From Bugulina stolonifera (lineage: Eukaryota > Bryozoa > Gymnolaemata > Cheilostomatida > Bugulidae), in assembly GCA_935421135.1 (NCBI GenBank), contig OW285194.1, forward strand, positions 4,676,876-4,740,875: 64,000 nucleotides of DNA, read 5' to 3'. The notes under the pieces were generated by a model. It had not been told where the DNA came from and did not search any database. It saw only the letters and a list, made by a program, of their open reading frames with translations. The position numbers were made by a program, and so were the translations under genes. This document shows, piece after piece, positions 38,901 through 51,320 of the stretch (position 1 is its first letter; the number at the start of each line of letters is the position of its first letter).

Positions 38901-41900
38901 TACTAAAAATAGTGGAGGGGTAGATATAAAGAATAATAACAACACCCTGTCGTCTCCAATGGAGAAGGTATAAACATAAACCAATGAGGAACAGTTACAT
39001 TGGAATTAAAATTCCCAGATCTTCAGTAGCAAAGTCACACGGAGGGCTTCACATGGCGCCTTAGTGAGCGCAAAAGCTGGTTGGTTAATATCGGCCAATG
39101 GAAGTACACTCTGAAAGTTTGGCTCAATCAGGTCGATCATATTAGCTTTTCCTTTGGAGACGGGAGAGAGGTTTTCTCGTTGAAGTTTCATATCTTCCCC
39201 TCTACTATTGTTGTATATCTGATATAAAGTGTATAGTCAATTGTTACAGGATGTATATACATGTACATGTAGTGTGAACTGTAGCTATGTAAAAAATTAT
39301 TAACATTCGACGAGAACCTAGATATGACTCATAACCAGAGCAGCTGTAGTATAAACTAGTTATTGGAATTGATAGAAAAGGCCTAGTTATTCTATGAAGT
39401 TACCCAGAATTTATATATATATATATATACATGACCCATGCACACAGCTGGGCAAATCTGCACCTTGAGGTGAACTTTCTCCCTGTGAACAAATGTGTTA
39501 TTTAATAGCCTACTCAACCTATCTGTAAGTACAATATATTTATAATTATAGAAACATATACAGACACAACTAAGCAGTTTGACTGTACTCGTAAAGGTTT
39601 CGATGCAGACGGCACACCTAGCTGTAAAAGTTTATACGAGGAAAATGGTAAGCAATGAAACAACAGTTGACTTAATTTATACTTTGATAACTAGCAGGTT
39701 AGCCTATTTACTACAGACTCATTGTTCTTATTTGAAATTGTTACTCATGTCAACTGCATCAAATTCCAACTGGTCATCGCTTAACTACGTATGACTAGAG
39801 TTATAATACTCGAGGTGATAGACTGTGTTCTCTCTGTAGGAACATGCCGCAATGGAGGAAATGTTTCATTTGAAGGCAACTTATGCTGGTGTACTTGTGC
39901 CCCAGGCTTCACTGGATATGAATGTACTCGGCGAGGTAAGCATGCTTTCACCTTATGACCCTAAGTCAACTTACACCTTTGGTAAGATGTCTTACCTTTA
40001 ATCTCAAATGCCTCCAATTTCAAGTATATATGTAACAGTTATATTATATTTCTGTCTGGTTGTTGCGCCACTGTACAACTGATGTCATGTGAATAGCCAG
40101 GATACAGTAACATAGACATTCATAATGACGCTGTATTAAAGGTAAACAACTCCCAACTAAAGAAACGCTTTACTTGAAGTAGAAGAGCAATTTCACCTGA
40201 CTTATTATACAAATACATATAAAAGGATACAGTAGCCTATATAGTGTATCTACAATGTACATATACAAATAGAGCCAAATACAAATACATGTACATGTAC
40301 TATATAAATATACAGTACATACACAATGTATATATTGTACATATAATACTGCTATACTATTTATTTTCTGCACCATGGCTGTTTCTTGTCAAATATTAAA
40401 TAGCTCTGTATTAGTGAATTTGACATTAATCTGGAGGTTATGTGTGTACATGAAGCTGCATACGTTATACATGAAATAATTATATAATAAATACTTACAG
40501 TCACAGAGACTAACTTGCCAACTGTACGAGTAGTTGGGGGAGGGGATCCTCCAGCCGTACCTCCACCATCCACTGGTGCTAGAACCAACACTAGAGACAG
40601 GTAAGACTGTGTACCTTGTCTGTAGAGTGTGCTACTTGTAACTAAATACATGTTGTACATGTACATATGAGTACACTACGGGTACATGTAAGTATATGTA
40701 TGTACATGTATATGTTAATGTGTGTACGTATGTAAAAATTGTACATTGTACTGTATGTGTTATGTGGATGTGTGCATATACTTGTACATGCATATGTTAT
40801 GTATATACATGTATGCCATATGTATATGTAGATATCTCGTGGATCCTGCACTATATGTGCACATAACTTTTATGTCTTTGTATGTACAATACGGTGGCAA
40901 ATTCAAATACTATAACTTGAAGCTATTTGGTGTGTTACCAGGTAGTTTATAGACATTGGCAGAGGACTCAGTGTGGGAGGGTTGTACAGTATGTAGTGTT
41001 CAGTATGGGCGGAGTTACAGTGATAGAGCCAGAGCTCAATGGCTCTGGATGGAGCGCTGCACTGTGGCTATAATATTATATACTCATTTATCTTTATTAT
41101 CCCATAGATTAAGAAATGAAAAAGAGAGAAGAGACAGACAAAGAACTGATAGAAGAGTAAGTCAACTGTTATCTATTACTACATTAAAAGTATGCTTCTG
41201 CTGATAACATAATATATATACAAAGAAGTCAAATCTTGCACTTTAGCATTTCTTTCTGTTTTCAATCCTGTTTTAGGATAAAATGTCATTTAGAGAATTA
41301 AATTGGGATTCCTTGTTGTTACCCTGAAGATTTTGCCTCATAGTCATGCTCTGATGATCTCATACCACTACTCTAATGATGTCATATCGCTACTCTGATG
41401 GTGTCATACCACTACTCTGATGATGTCATATCGCTACTCTGATGATGTCATATCATCACTCTGATGATTTCATATCGCTACTCTGATGGTGTCATACCAC
41501 TACTCTGATGATGTCATATCGCTTCTCTGATGATGTCATATCATCACTCTGATGATTTCATATCACTACTCTGATGATTTCATATCACTATTCTGATGAT
41601 GTCATATCACTGTTCTGATGATGTCATATCACTACTCTGATGATATCATATCGCTACTCTGATGATGTCATATCACTACTCTGATGATGTCATATCACTG
41701 TTGTGATGATGTCATATCACCGTTCTAATGATGTCATACCCTATCTTACAGCAACGCGTGCTCTTAAGGAACCTCGACAGGCAAATGATTGATGATATAG
41801 ATGAGACGGGCCCAATCCTCCCAGATCCACCAAGAAGGAGGAATGTCCCGTTTTCTAAGAACATCCAACTCGATGACGGTTCCAAGAATGAATTTGGAGC

Positions 41901-43744
41901 TCCTCCTGGAGTTGAATTTGCCGAGCAAAGTAGTCCACCACTCAATCCTATTGGTATAGAGTTAGCTGATGACCCGCCCAAACCTCGCCTGGTCATCAAT
42001 CCTGTGATTGCTCGACCTTCAGGTTCTGGATCAGGATCCAACTCTAGAGATTCTGCTCCAGAAGCTAGTGGTTTGCAGAGGGCACCCGCCGTCCCCCCGG
42101 GTAGTTCCTCAGTCACACCTAGAGCTGCAACTGTAGATGAAAACGGAAAATTTATACTCGGTGATCCATGTACGTACATTCAATAGTATTTATGTATATA
42201 CCGCCTCTTAGCTGCACTTACTTCATCTACATACTTGTACTATACTTGTACTGTATCCTGTATATAATACAATCATGTACAATGTATATGCGTATACACG
42301 TATAGTGTAATACATGGTAGTGGTGTAGTATAGTGATTAGTAATGCATTGAATAATATTTAGTATGCTGTAAATGTTTTATATATTTTTGTTCTATATAA
42401 ACATGGCTAGTAATTAACATTTTAGACTAGAATATGAGGTCATTAAATAAAAAAAGAACTTCTAGCCGAGTGGCAGTGCCGGGATCGAACCCGGTACCAC
42501 CTGGACCAACAGATCGGTGCAAGTGTTATCGGGTCGATTGCTTATATCACTAGACCATCAGTCCTCTGATTGTTAAGATATTTTAGTTTGATATAAGTAT
42601 GGCTTCACAACAATCACGATACTAAACGGACCAATCAGCAGCCAGCCTACTTTCTGCAATGGCATCTGGATAAATAACATATACTTAATAATTCACGTAA
42701 ATTTTAAATACAGTGGAACTTGCTTAGTTCAGCCTCGGATAATTCAAAAACTTGGTTAGTTCAAACCATTAGCCTTGGTCTCTGCTGAGCACTATAATAA
42801 TAACTTCGATAAGTGAAGTGATCTTACAATTCAAACTCAGGCCTAATTCAGACCAATTATGGCAGTCCCTTGGAGTTTGAATTAAGCCAGTTTAAATGTA
42901 GTTATATGCTTACACTATCTATTATCTATATAGCATGCTTGCACTGTATTTACTAGATATACTTCTACTGTATTTACCTACATGTACCTACTATATGTTG
43001 TACCTATTAACACTGTTATAATCCACCTCCATATGTAGGTCCCAATGGCTTCCAAAAAGACTTCTGCGCTGAACAAAATGGCTGTCTAAATGGAGGTACT
43101 TGCACCAATCAGTGCTTAGGAGCTGTGTGCCAATGCAGACCTCCGTATACTGCTGGTAGACGCTGTGAGCAATGTAAGTCCTCCAGATCTTGTCAACCAC
43201 CTGCTGTCTGTCCATTAGTTTACTGTCAGCAGGTGCTTTTACTAGACATTGTATCATATATTCTATAAATAGTTGCAACATAATTTTAACGGTTTATAAG
43301 AAGACCTATAATAAACACCCACCACTGTAGTGTGTAGTATGTGTTCACGTATATAATTATTATTAGTATGTCAAAGTCTACAACATGTATTAAGTTTATA
43401 TATCTATTATACTTATACATGTACATTTTACATTCTATATGTATTTTGTGTTCTTGTAAATGATATATACAGTGCATTGTACAGTGCATTGTAATGTACA
43501 TTTGTATATATTGTTATACATGCATGGTATAACTACAGGTATATATCTCATTCACACTGCATACTGTATCATGAATATTAGTTGACTATATTATTCTTCA
43601 GATCGCTGCACTGCTAATGTGGAGTGTATGAACGGTGGAACTTGTAGCAGAGGAACATCGGGTATCCACCCAGTAGCCACTTGTGAATGTCTAGCTGGTT
43701 TCGCAGGACCTATGTGTGAGATAAATCTAGCTGATCGTTTATAG
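32919..43744 (+). CDS. Secreted protein: signal peptide, chitin-binding-like domain, EGF modules
   Basis: Nine exons, 444 codons: 32919-33080, 38586-38721, 39552-39647, 39840-39935, 40501-40600, 41108-41156, 41752-42169, 43039-43173, 43602-43744, all phases matching. Residues about 11-32 form a hydrophobic signal sequence. Exons 1-2 give a cysteine pattern (TKCMYWEC, RPVPRQCG, EYNPCT) like a peritrophin-A chitin-binding domain. EGF-like modules follow: one in exon 4 (CRNGGN, CWCTCAPGFTGYEC) and two near the C-terminus (GCLNGGTCTNQC; ECMNGGTCSRG, CECLAGFAGPMC). Exons 5-7 encode a linker rich in Pro, Arg and Ser with a basic stretch. No transmembrane segment, so probably secreted extracellular matrix or mucosal protein. 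The join of exon 1 to exon 2 across 5.5 kb is by phase only and is the weakest step. Confidence 0.8.
32959..33036 (-). repeat. Arm 2 of perfect 78-bp inverted repeat
   Basis: Exact reverse complement of 30271-30348, lying inside the first coding exon of the secreted protein, covering about residues 14-39 including the hydrophobic signal core. Confidence 0.95.
33081..33378. repeat. 149-bp tandem duplication starting at a splice donor
   Basis: Two copies, 33081-33229 and 33230-33378, both starting GTAAGTGACTATRAATTAAT. The first GTAAGT is the donor of exon 1 of the secreted gene; the second is an exact copy. Confidence 0.9.
33379..38585. other. Long intron 1 of the secreted gene, no further gene seen
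   Basis: 5.2 kb with no convincing coding exon on either strand. A degenerate tRNA-like segment lies at about 37888-37935 (minus strand, TAGCTCAGTGAG and GGGTTCG). A separate unrecognised gene here cannot be excluded. Confidence 0.45.
41345..41748. repeat. 22-bp minisatellite before an acceptor
   Basis: About 18 copies of TGATGATGTCATATCACTAC plus TC. It fills intron 6 of the secreted gene, up to the acceptor at 41751. It shares the core ATRTCATATCAC-like motif with the EML intron 12 array at 62018-62212. Confidence 0.88.
42370..42668 (-). mobile_element. tRNA-like repeat family B, copy 2 (inverted)
   Basis: Reverse-complement homologue of 15046-15355. The minus strand has GATGGTCTAGTGATATAAGC and B box GGGTTCGATCCC. 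It lies in intron 7 of the secreted gene, next to MITE M copy 4. Confidence 0.75.
42710..42900 (-). mobile_element. MITE family M, copy 4 (inverted)
   Basis: Starts CAGTGGAACTTGCTTAGTTC; the right end has decayed (GAATTAAGCCAGTTTAAATG). It adjoins the family B repeat just as copy 1 does. Confidence 0.75.
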
Positions 43745-45719
43745 ATGGTGTAGGACAGATGGTGTAGGACGGTCTCACCCCACCCTTACTAAACTCTCAA
43801 TTATCAACTCAGTGTCACAACAAGCAGGGAAAGATGAACGTTTAAGATAATATATCAGCCCTTGGCTGAAAATAAGTTGCTACGTAATCATTAGAACATT
43901 ACTTTATAGTATGTCTTATGAAGTAGCTTCGGCTTACCAAATGTAATGGGAGTTCACAGGCTATTGATTATGATGTAGAGCTGCTCTCTTTCTTTGTTGC
44001 TCAATTTCCATGATATGATGTAGCATTTTTTTATTTTTCTGTTGCTAATTACCATCTTTGCTTAGTAATCACCTCTGATGAAAGTGGCATTATAAGCGAT
44101 AATATTATAAGTTGGAGTTATCCTCTCTCTCAAGTTAGAATTGGGAGAGTAAATGACTCTATAACCTTCCAATGAGCCCAGCTTTAAATCTCAAACTACT
44201 ATGTTTCCGTGATTCAGGAATTACTGCTTGATGGATATTTAACCAGTAATTATATACCAAATGTTTGGTCAGTAAAAGAGGAGGCAACTCCATACCATAA
44301 TCAATAGCTCCTGAATACCAAGAGTTTTATTCACTAAGGATATAGTAGTACTGTAACAACTTTTGTGTTGCAGAAATTATTTAACTGTTAGATCTGGCAT
44401 CTAATACAGGATTTATTTATACTGCATTCTGAACCAATCATCCCAATAGTATATTTTAAGGTTTACAAAACAGGTTTTTGTTTCCTCCAGTGCTGTTTTG
44501 AATTGTTTTTTCATTAGATATTTATTTCAAGTGCCATGCAAATATAGGGATATATTTATACGGACTTTAAATTTTATTTTAATTTTGCGGTAATAGCCCT
44601 AATAACAATATGGTAGAGGATATGCATGTTAAACAATAAACATTGTAATTGGAACACTAAAAATCTTCGAACTTGTTGTGTTGATATCCGACGTCTTTTC
44701 GAAAATTATGCCTACTTCAGATTTTGTCTAAGATTGCAAACGATTACATAGCACAAAAGTGTTTATGTAATTAATGTATTTTTCCACCTCATGTCATTAT
44801 CAAACATGCCATGTAATTATGACACTGTATAATAATAAATAATAGTTTGCACATAGAAGTTGGTGACGCTCAGATAAATTTTGTACAGATTTGTGAAGTG
44901 CATCAGCAATATCATTAAATTATGCAATGAGGATATACTTATGGTGTTTATCATGCAGGTTTGTGTTGTAATGGTTGACATCAACAATTTTTTAATATTT
45001 TTGTATTTGTCTCCTAATATGGTTGGTGGGATATCAAAACTAAAATACAAGCATCAACTACCACAGGTTTGATTTTGAAACCACTAATTTGGCTAAAGAT
45101 ACTCTATATTGGGGTCAGGGGTAGCTCAGTTGGTAGAGTGCAAGACTCACAATCAGAAGGTTGTGGGTTTGAACCTCACCAGGCATCAACTGAAGTTTCT
45201 TTTCCTGATTTGACTGTCGCTGGTCATTTACCCTAGCCAACCGAAAAAATCCATACCGATTTCTCTAGCGAATTGCTATAACCATAAAAAATTATGTACA
45301 TGTAGCAATGACCCAAACGGTAGTGTTTTTTTTTATTGTATGTGCTGTAATGCAGAGAGTGTTCTACTGTATATCCAAGAAATGTCACCGTGGTAAGTTG
45401 GAGTGTCAGATACAGAGGATGCTATTTTGTTGAACATTATATTTTGGCCAGCATTGCATTTCTCAATGGGAGTACAACTCCAACAATAAAATTGTCATAA
45501 TATATCATCTAAGACATAGCCAGAATTCCTACCATATTTTGAAACTAAACATTATAATAATATTCTGTTGTATAGAATATTATTACTACAGCATGTAGAT
45601 ATAGTACACTATAATTATAGTAAACTGTATAATATAATTATATAATAATAAAATTCGGATAAATTTGTCTTCGTCAATGGTAGTTTGCATGGACTAATCC
45701 TAACCTAAGTTCCTAAACG
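43745..45719. other. Intergenic stretch after the secreted gene
   Basis: No gene supported. Contains a tRNA-like segment at 45113-45190 and AT-rich runs. A candidate AATAAA lies near 44633. Confidence 0.5.
45113..45190 (+). mobile_element. tRNA-like segment (probable SINE head)
   Basis: A box TAGCTCAGTTGGTAGAG and B box GGGTTTGAACC are clear and spaced as in a tRNA. The anticodon stem does not pair well and the acceptor ends do not match, so it is more likely a SINE or tRNA pseudogene than a working tRNA. Confidence 0.6.
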
Positions 45720-47867
45720 ATGATGAACTCATCTCAGTCTAAGATGTTTCCCACTCGGGCATTTGATCGCCCTTCTTCTGAACAACCATTCACAGGAATG
45801 ACAGAGAAATGGCCGGTACATGCCACTCACTCCAAGATCACATCATCTGCTGCTCAGTTGCCTCTCCTTGGCGAAGGTAATATTGTTTGTACGACTTCAA
45901 TGTCTGTGGTATATATATATGTACATGCATTGCTATACATTACGTACTGTATATTTTGTGTGGTGATGAGTACATGTATTACTACATTCTATATACATAC
46001 GTAACAACTTCACTGTATACTGTGTGTGGTGTATATATGCATGTACTACTATACACTGTTAGTGTGATTTTCTGTACATTTGCAGTGGTAGATGAAGAAA
46101 CAGGAGAAATTCTGCCGAAAACAGGTGATTTACATTCAGGGCGTTGTAATACATACAAAATCAATAGTGTTTTAATAGATCTGAGCTTGCAGACAACATA
46201 ATAATACCATGTTATTTTGATAACGTATAAAAACATTACTCTTTGCCATAATACAATGAAACTTTGCTCTTCCAAATAAGAGGTGGAAACACGAAATATT
46301 ACTGCAGATACAGGTATATCCACTTTTTTTATGTGCAAATGTATTATGCATCCCAGGCACCATATCACATGTATATGTATATTCAGGGGCGTAGGTTAGG
46401 AAAATTCAGTGGGGAGGCAGAAGTTTTACTGAGTAGGAGGGGGTGTGCAAATCAAGCAAATTTAAAGGGAAACAGTGCCCAGTTTTAAAAAAGTAGTGTT
46501 TTTAGGCCACTTTCTTTTGGCAACAGGGGTGGCAGTGTCTCCCTGCCGTCCCTTAAAATACGGCCCTGATATTTATGTTGCCTATTGTACAATCGTGTCT
46601 CTCATACATGGGTACTAATAAGCTATTGATCATAATTAGAAGTTGTCCTCTACCAATTTATCTTCTTCTAAATTGGGAAAGGACAACTTCTAACTATGAT
46701 CAATATCTTATCAGTGCCCATGCCATACAGCCATGTACCTTTATACAATAATATAGTTTACATGTCTTGCCTTGTCATTTATATTTTATACAGTCAGGCT
46801 GCTATAACACAGAATGTACTATACATACATGTACATGTAATGATATACATGTAAGTGTAGCACTACAATCATGTAAGTGTAGCACTACATGTAAGTATAG
46901 CACTACATGTAAGTGTAGCAGTACATGTAACATGTACATAGCCCATACATACAACAAAGTTCATTATTTCTAGTATACTCCAAGACTGCAGTTGGCAGAG
47001 CCCACTATTCATACAGAGGTGACTCCCAGGTAAGATCTTTATGTCAACTCTTCAACACTTTGCTCACTGAATCTGCTTCCACCAGTTTAGCATTATTATT
47101 TGTATTTTGCTGTTTTGTGAATTTATCTGAAATTTTCGTCTGCTTATCAAACTGTTTCCTGTTATAGAACAGTTCGCTACCAGAAAAGTCTCCTTATCAG
47201 GAAGCTGTCGAATCCAGGATGAACGATATAATGGAAGGTGAGATATATTTTGTATCTGAAGCTACTGCACTTTGATTTATATGGTGGAGTTGTACTCTCT
47301 TTTTTTAATCTAGAGAGAAGACAATTACTGCTCGATATACTCGGTGCGTAGTAAATACTGTATAGTGTATATTCAGAAGACCCAAATGTAACACTGATGT
47401 ATAGTGCATGATAATGCTTGTTTGGTCCTTATTAACTAGAAGAAAAGGATATTCTATTATCATGAGCATGAGCATAATTATTGCTATACTATTGCATAAT
47501 TTATATCTTTGCTCTCAAATTAGCCCTTGAATAGGTTTTAATGTATATTTAAAGGTAAAGTAGTTAAAAAGAAGAGGGTAAAGCCAAGCTCATGTAGCCA
47601 ATGCTGTACTATACTTTGACTAGATGGAGAGAAATATACCTCAGATTAGCTTCTAGCATCTTAGTATTGCAACTGCTATCACATTACTTTCACAGGTACA
47701 ACCTATGTCTCAGGACAGGCAGAGTTTCTCACACAGTGGGCTAAGTGTGTATACCTGTATGTACAAATTGCATCATTTTGCATTGTATATTCTTACAATT
47801 CCTAATAAATGTGTTAATTAACATTTGAATATTATTTTATCTCAACAGAATACCATCTACTGGTTGA
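45720..47867 (+). CDS. Unrecognised small protein, about 7 exons
   Basis: I do not recognise the family. Exons joined by phase: 45720-45876, 46086-46124, 46974-47029, 47168-47237, 47314-47343, 47696-47756, 47849-47867, about 143 codons. The product is soluble and hydrophilic, with no signal peptide, membrane segment or known motif. Distinct stretches are MFPTRAFDRPSSEQPF, VVDEETGEILPKT, GRAHYSYRGDSQ and AEFLTQWAK. Several tiny exons keep phase, which supports a real gene. The 3' end is unsure: a donor at 47757 leads to a short end IPSTG, and one at 47751 would give a different tail. The start could be the first or the second ATG (45720 or 45723). Confidence 0.6.
46386..46571. mobile_element. 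Possible hAT-type MITE
   Basis: About 185 bp with ends CAGGGGCGTAG and TACGGCCCTG, imperfect inverted repeats like those of hAT elements. I see no clear 8-bp target duplication, so the call is tentative. It lies in intron 2 of the unrecognised gene. Confidence 0.4.
46624..46705. repeat. Long imperfect hairpin, about 36-bp arms
   Basis: Arms ATTGATCATAATTAGAAGTT... and ...AACTTCTAACTATGATCAAT enclose a loop of about 10 bp, with few mismatches. The core AAGTTGTCCTC recurs near 3155-3185 and 57530. Confidence 0.85.
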
Positions 47868-48237
47868 GGACTGTCTTCAGTTACTGCTAGAGCTATGCAG
47901 CTACTGTGCACTAATACGATACCAATATATTACTGATAATATAATAACAATATATTTATTATTGTAATATTACAATAATATATTAATATAAGAGGAAACA
48001 TAATGTAAATAGAATAAAATGGCAAATGAGTTGATAGGGATCTTTGGATGTTGATGTGCAATCAGTGAACGCTATGGTGTAGTAAGAGCACAAGCCTTAT
48101 ATACAGCCAATCATCTGTCAGTATGTAACGGAATTAAATCCAATAATACATGATTGGATGGTTCCTTCTGAGATCGCAATCAAAGTTTGTCTGGCCAAAT
48201 ATGCATCAACGGATTTAAAAGGGGACACTGAGTTCAT
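47868..48237. other. Convergent intergenic gap
   Basis: 370 bp between the unrecognised plus-strand gene and the RSPH9 stop codon. AT-rich, with candidate poly(A) signals and no ORF. Confidence 0.5.
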
Positions 48238-50196
48238 CTATAGCATGAAGCACAGATCCATGTTCTTTTCACCGTTCCCAAAGTAGACGGAGCCATATTT
48301 CCTTGAGCCAGGTACGTGAAAGAATACATATCCTTGCCATAAAAGGGATCTCAGTGTCACAAGGCCGCTTCCTCTTTCAAACTGCATGCTCCAAGAGCCT
48401 ATAGCATAAAGTAAACACAAGCCTAAACCTTTCTGAATATTCACAACAGATACCTTATGGTCTTACATAGAGCATTTTGTAAGGGCAAAAGTTTTGAATA
48501 CTATTCGCACTGTTGCCGGCTATAATTGTTTGGTAGAAAAATTCATAATATTGGAATTTCAGCGGAGTCATTGTTTGAAATCGTGAGGTGAATTGATAAA
48601 TAGTCAGCCCGCAATTCATCACACTTTAGTGCAACCTTAATGTGCGAATATGACCTAATGGAAGTGAGTGTGGACCTACCTTTAGGTACATCTTCCTCGA
48701 TTACATCCATAAAGTCAATGGCTTTGTCGAGGTCAGCCTTTTCTAGCAATGTCTTCTTCTGTAGCCTGATGGCTTCTCTGAAGTGCATGTATGAAGAGAG
48801 TTTGGCAGCCTCTGCAATATATTCATTACAGATATGACGTACATGTATGCAGTATACGTGTACATCCATACAGTACAAGATTATAACTCATATTGAGGTT
48901 CTTTGCATGACCTCATGTAATCTAGTAGTAGTCCCATAAGCCTTTTGGTCCTAAGTGCAACTAATGTGGTTCCATCACCTGTTAGTTACAAACCTGTGAT
49001 TGAATACACGTCACCTTATATAATGCATGATAAATATAATACAGTGTATAACACTTTCATTTATTACCAAAGACACAGTTTAAATGCATGCCTCTTCTGT
49101 TAAATCAGCAAGTGGAACAATTTTGTAAAGATTTATTATATAAGCAGAGGAACAGCTAAGTGAGTTGAGTTGCTACATATTGCAGTACCTGAAACAGTAA
49201 GGCCTTCAAACGATCTGTTGGCTACAACTTCACCGGTTGGCCACTTTTGGTAAGACCCTCTTGGCACAATTGATACATCTTCATCTATCTCAGCTATCAC
49301 AGATGTCAGCCTGTCCTCTTCTTTAATCATGATCTGTAGCAATAGCAACTTTATAATTATAATCTAAAGTATAGTTACAGTAAAGGCTATATAGAATCAT
49401 TTATACATCACACACCAAAAATTGGAGTTTTTGATAAACAAGGTTGGATTAAACAGTTCTATCTTCATGACAGTCACTAGCTTGACTTACTGTTTCCTCT
49501 TCTTCCTGAACTTCATCTCCTTCACCGTAGATTTTCTTGATCTCAATATGCTCATACTCATATGATGGGTCACCTAAAAATCTTCCTTTAGCTAGCTTAG
49601 ACTGCTTTCTCATAGCTTCAGTGGCAGGAGGCAGTAGGGCCCATGTTATACAGTCTTTGCTACAAACAGGATATTTGTTATGTTGAATGCTAGGCTGTGA
49701 CCACAACACAATTTGATTTCTTTTGTTGCTAACAATCTAAAGTACGCGAGTACGTGAGTACGCGAGTACGTGAGTACGCGAGTACGTGAGTACGCGAGTA
49801 CGTGAGTATACAATGCAATCAGTGAAAATCCAAGCCATACTGTTCCACTAGAAATTCTCCAAACTTGAACTAAAATATCTGCTGTTTTAACAGGCCTCCA
49901 ACTGTGACTAGTATTTTCACTATGATGATATGAATTGTGAATCAAGGAAAGAAGAATAGCGAATATTACCTGTAGAGTGTTTTCTTGTCACCAAAAAAGT
50001 TCTTGCCATATCCTTGTGCTATGTAGTAGTCATCTTTAATTCCTGTTATTTTACCCCAGAATATGACTTTCTGAAATTTGTAGTTGCTCTTGGTGATAGT
50101 GAGGGATGTTATCAAAGCTGATTTTTGTTCAGGGTTGAGAATGATTCCACTAGTTCCTACATAGTCAATCATAAGATGAAGGTCTTCGGAATCCAT
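48238..50196 (-). CDS. RSPH9: RSPH9 radial spoke head protein, 5 exons
   Basis: Component of the radial spoke head of motile cilia and flagella. Exons in order: 49970-50196, 49491-49659, 49189-49333, 48680-48811, 48238-48398; all GT..AG in phase, 277 codons (human 276). Conserved runs are FWGKITGIKDDYYIAQG, LLPPATEAM, KGRFLGDPSYEYEH, NRSFEGL, KTLLEKADLDKAIDFMD, GSWSMQFERG and the end GEKNMDLCFML. The start ATG at 50196 gives MDSEDL, matching the family's N-terminus. Intron 1 contains a short 16-bp tandem repeat. Its presence implies the organism builds motile 9+2 cilia. Confidence 0.97.
49740..49808. repeat. 16-bp minisatellite, RSPH9 intron 1
   Basis: Four copies of GCGAGTACGTGAGTAC, nearly perfect. 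Confidence 0.9.
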
Positions 50197-51320
50197 TGTG
50201 AAACTTAGTCGTTAACTAGTGCAATATATTGAAATTCAACCTAATGCAGTCGTCTAATGATTGAATGAGTTTCAAACGCTGCTATGGATATGTTTACTTC
50301 ACCGTTGCTAGGAGAACGGCCGGAAAAGTAAATTATCCGAATATGTACTATTATCTGCCGGAGAATCGAAGGGCTTGGAACATGCGAATTCCTCAACAGA
50401 CGCGGCGTACGATTTCCACAAGAAGGGACAACTCCTCCTAAACCAATACACTCCTGCACGATAATGCCATAAGCACCAGACACTAGTATTTGTAGCTTAT
50501 TATTATTAATGTGAATTAAATAGTTAAATGTGATGAAGCACGTTTATTCAGCATGAAGGAGCATTTTTTATCCTCTATTGCTAAAACTGTAACTGGTGGC
50601 ATTATGTAAAAATGAGTCCTAAATTCCCATTATGACATGTTCAGTTCTGAAGCATTCAGAATAATTAGTTGTACCCCTGAATTCTACAAACCAATGTAAA
50701 TACATGTAAGCATCTAAATGCAAACAGAATGTACAGCCATAGTTGAGTGTTCTGCTGAATTCTATCGATTTAGTAACATGAACATACCACCAGAGACAAT
50801 AATATAACGGGTAGAAGTCAGACGCAACACTCAGAAAAAGTGTGCATGGTGAGTGATTGGCTACTTTCATTTTCACTACGAATTTGAGTTTATTATGTTA
50901 ATTTGATGACTTTCTCCAAATTGAAAATTTAGCAAAGGAAATATTCCTGCGTAAGTTAACTTTGTGACTTTCTCGGTATATAATCCAGTAATACAATATT
51001 CCCAAAATTTAAGACACAGAGAAAAGGGATTCATATTCATACTATTACAATGTAAAGATGGCCGTACCCAAGATTATAGCTACGTACATGTAGATTATAT
51101 TATGGCCTACCAGAGAAATCAGACATGTGATGCATTGGATCCCAGTCATACTTTATTGTGACTCAACAAACTCTATTTATGGGAGTTGTCTTCTACAACT
51201 GATGGAAAATATATTCTAATTTCAGCTAGACATTATTAAACACAATTCAAACCCTCAACACGCCACCATATTATCAACCTAACAATAATTTACAGTCTGA
51301 GTTATTGAGATATGAATTGT
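50197..51320. other. Intergenic stretch upstream of RSPH9
   Basis: RSPH9 promoter and ATP5F1D 3' region. A minus-strand open frame at 50281-50483 starts in unusually GC-rich sequence, but I see no family match or splice partner. Confidence 0.45.

Noticed and set aside
41712..42179. Minus-strand open frame of 155 codons
   Set aside because: It is antisense to exon 7 of the secreted gene, which has matched splice phases; shadow frame.
45113..45190. Functional tRNA gene
   Set aside because: A and B boxes are good, but the anticodon stem and acceptor ends do not pair.
50281..50483. 80-codon minus-strand frame
   Set aside because: No recognised family, start context or splice partner; listed only as an intergenic note.
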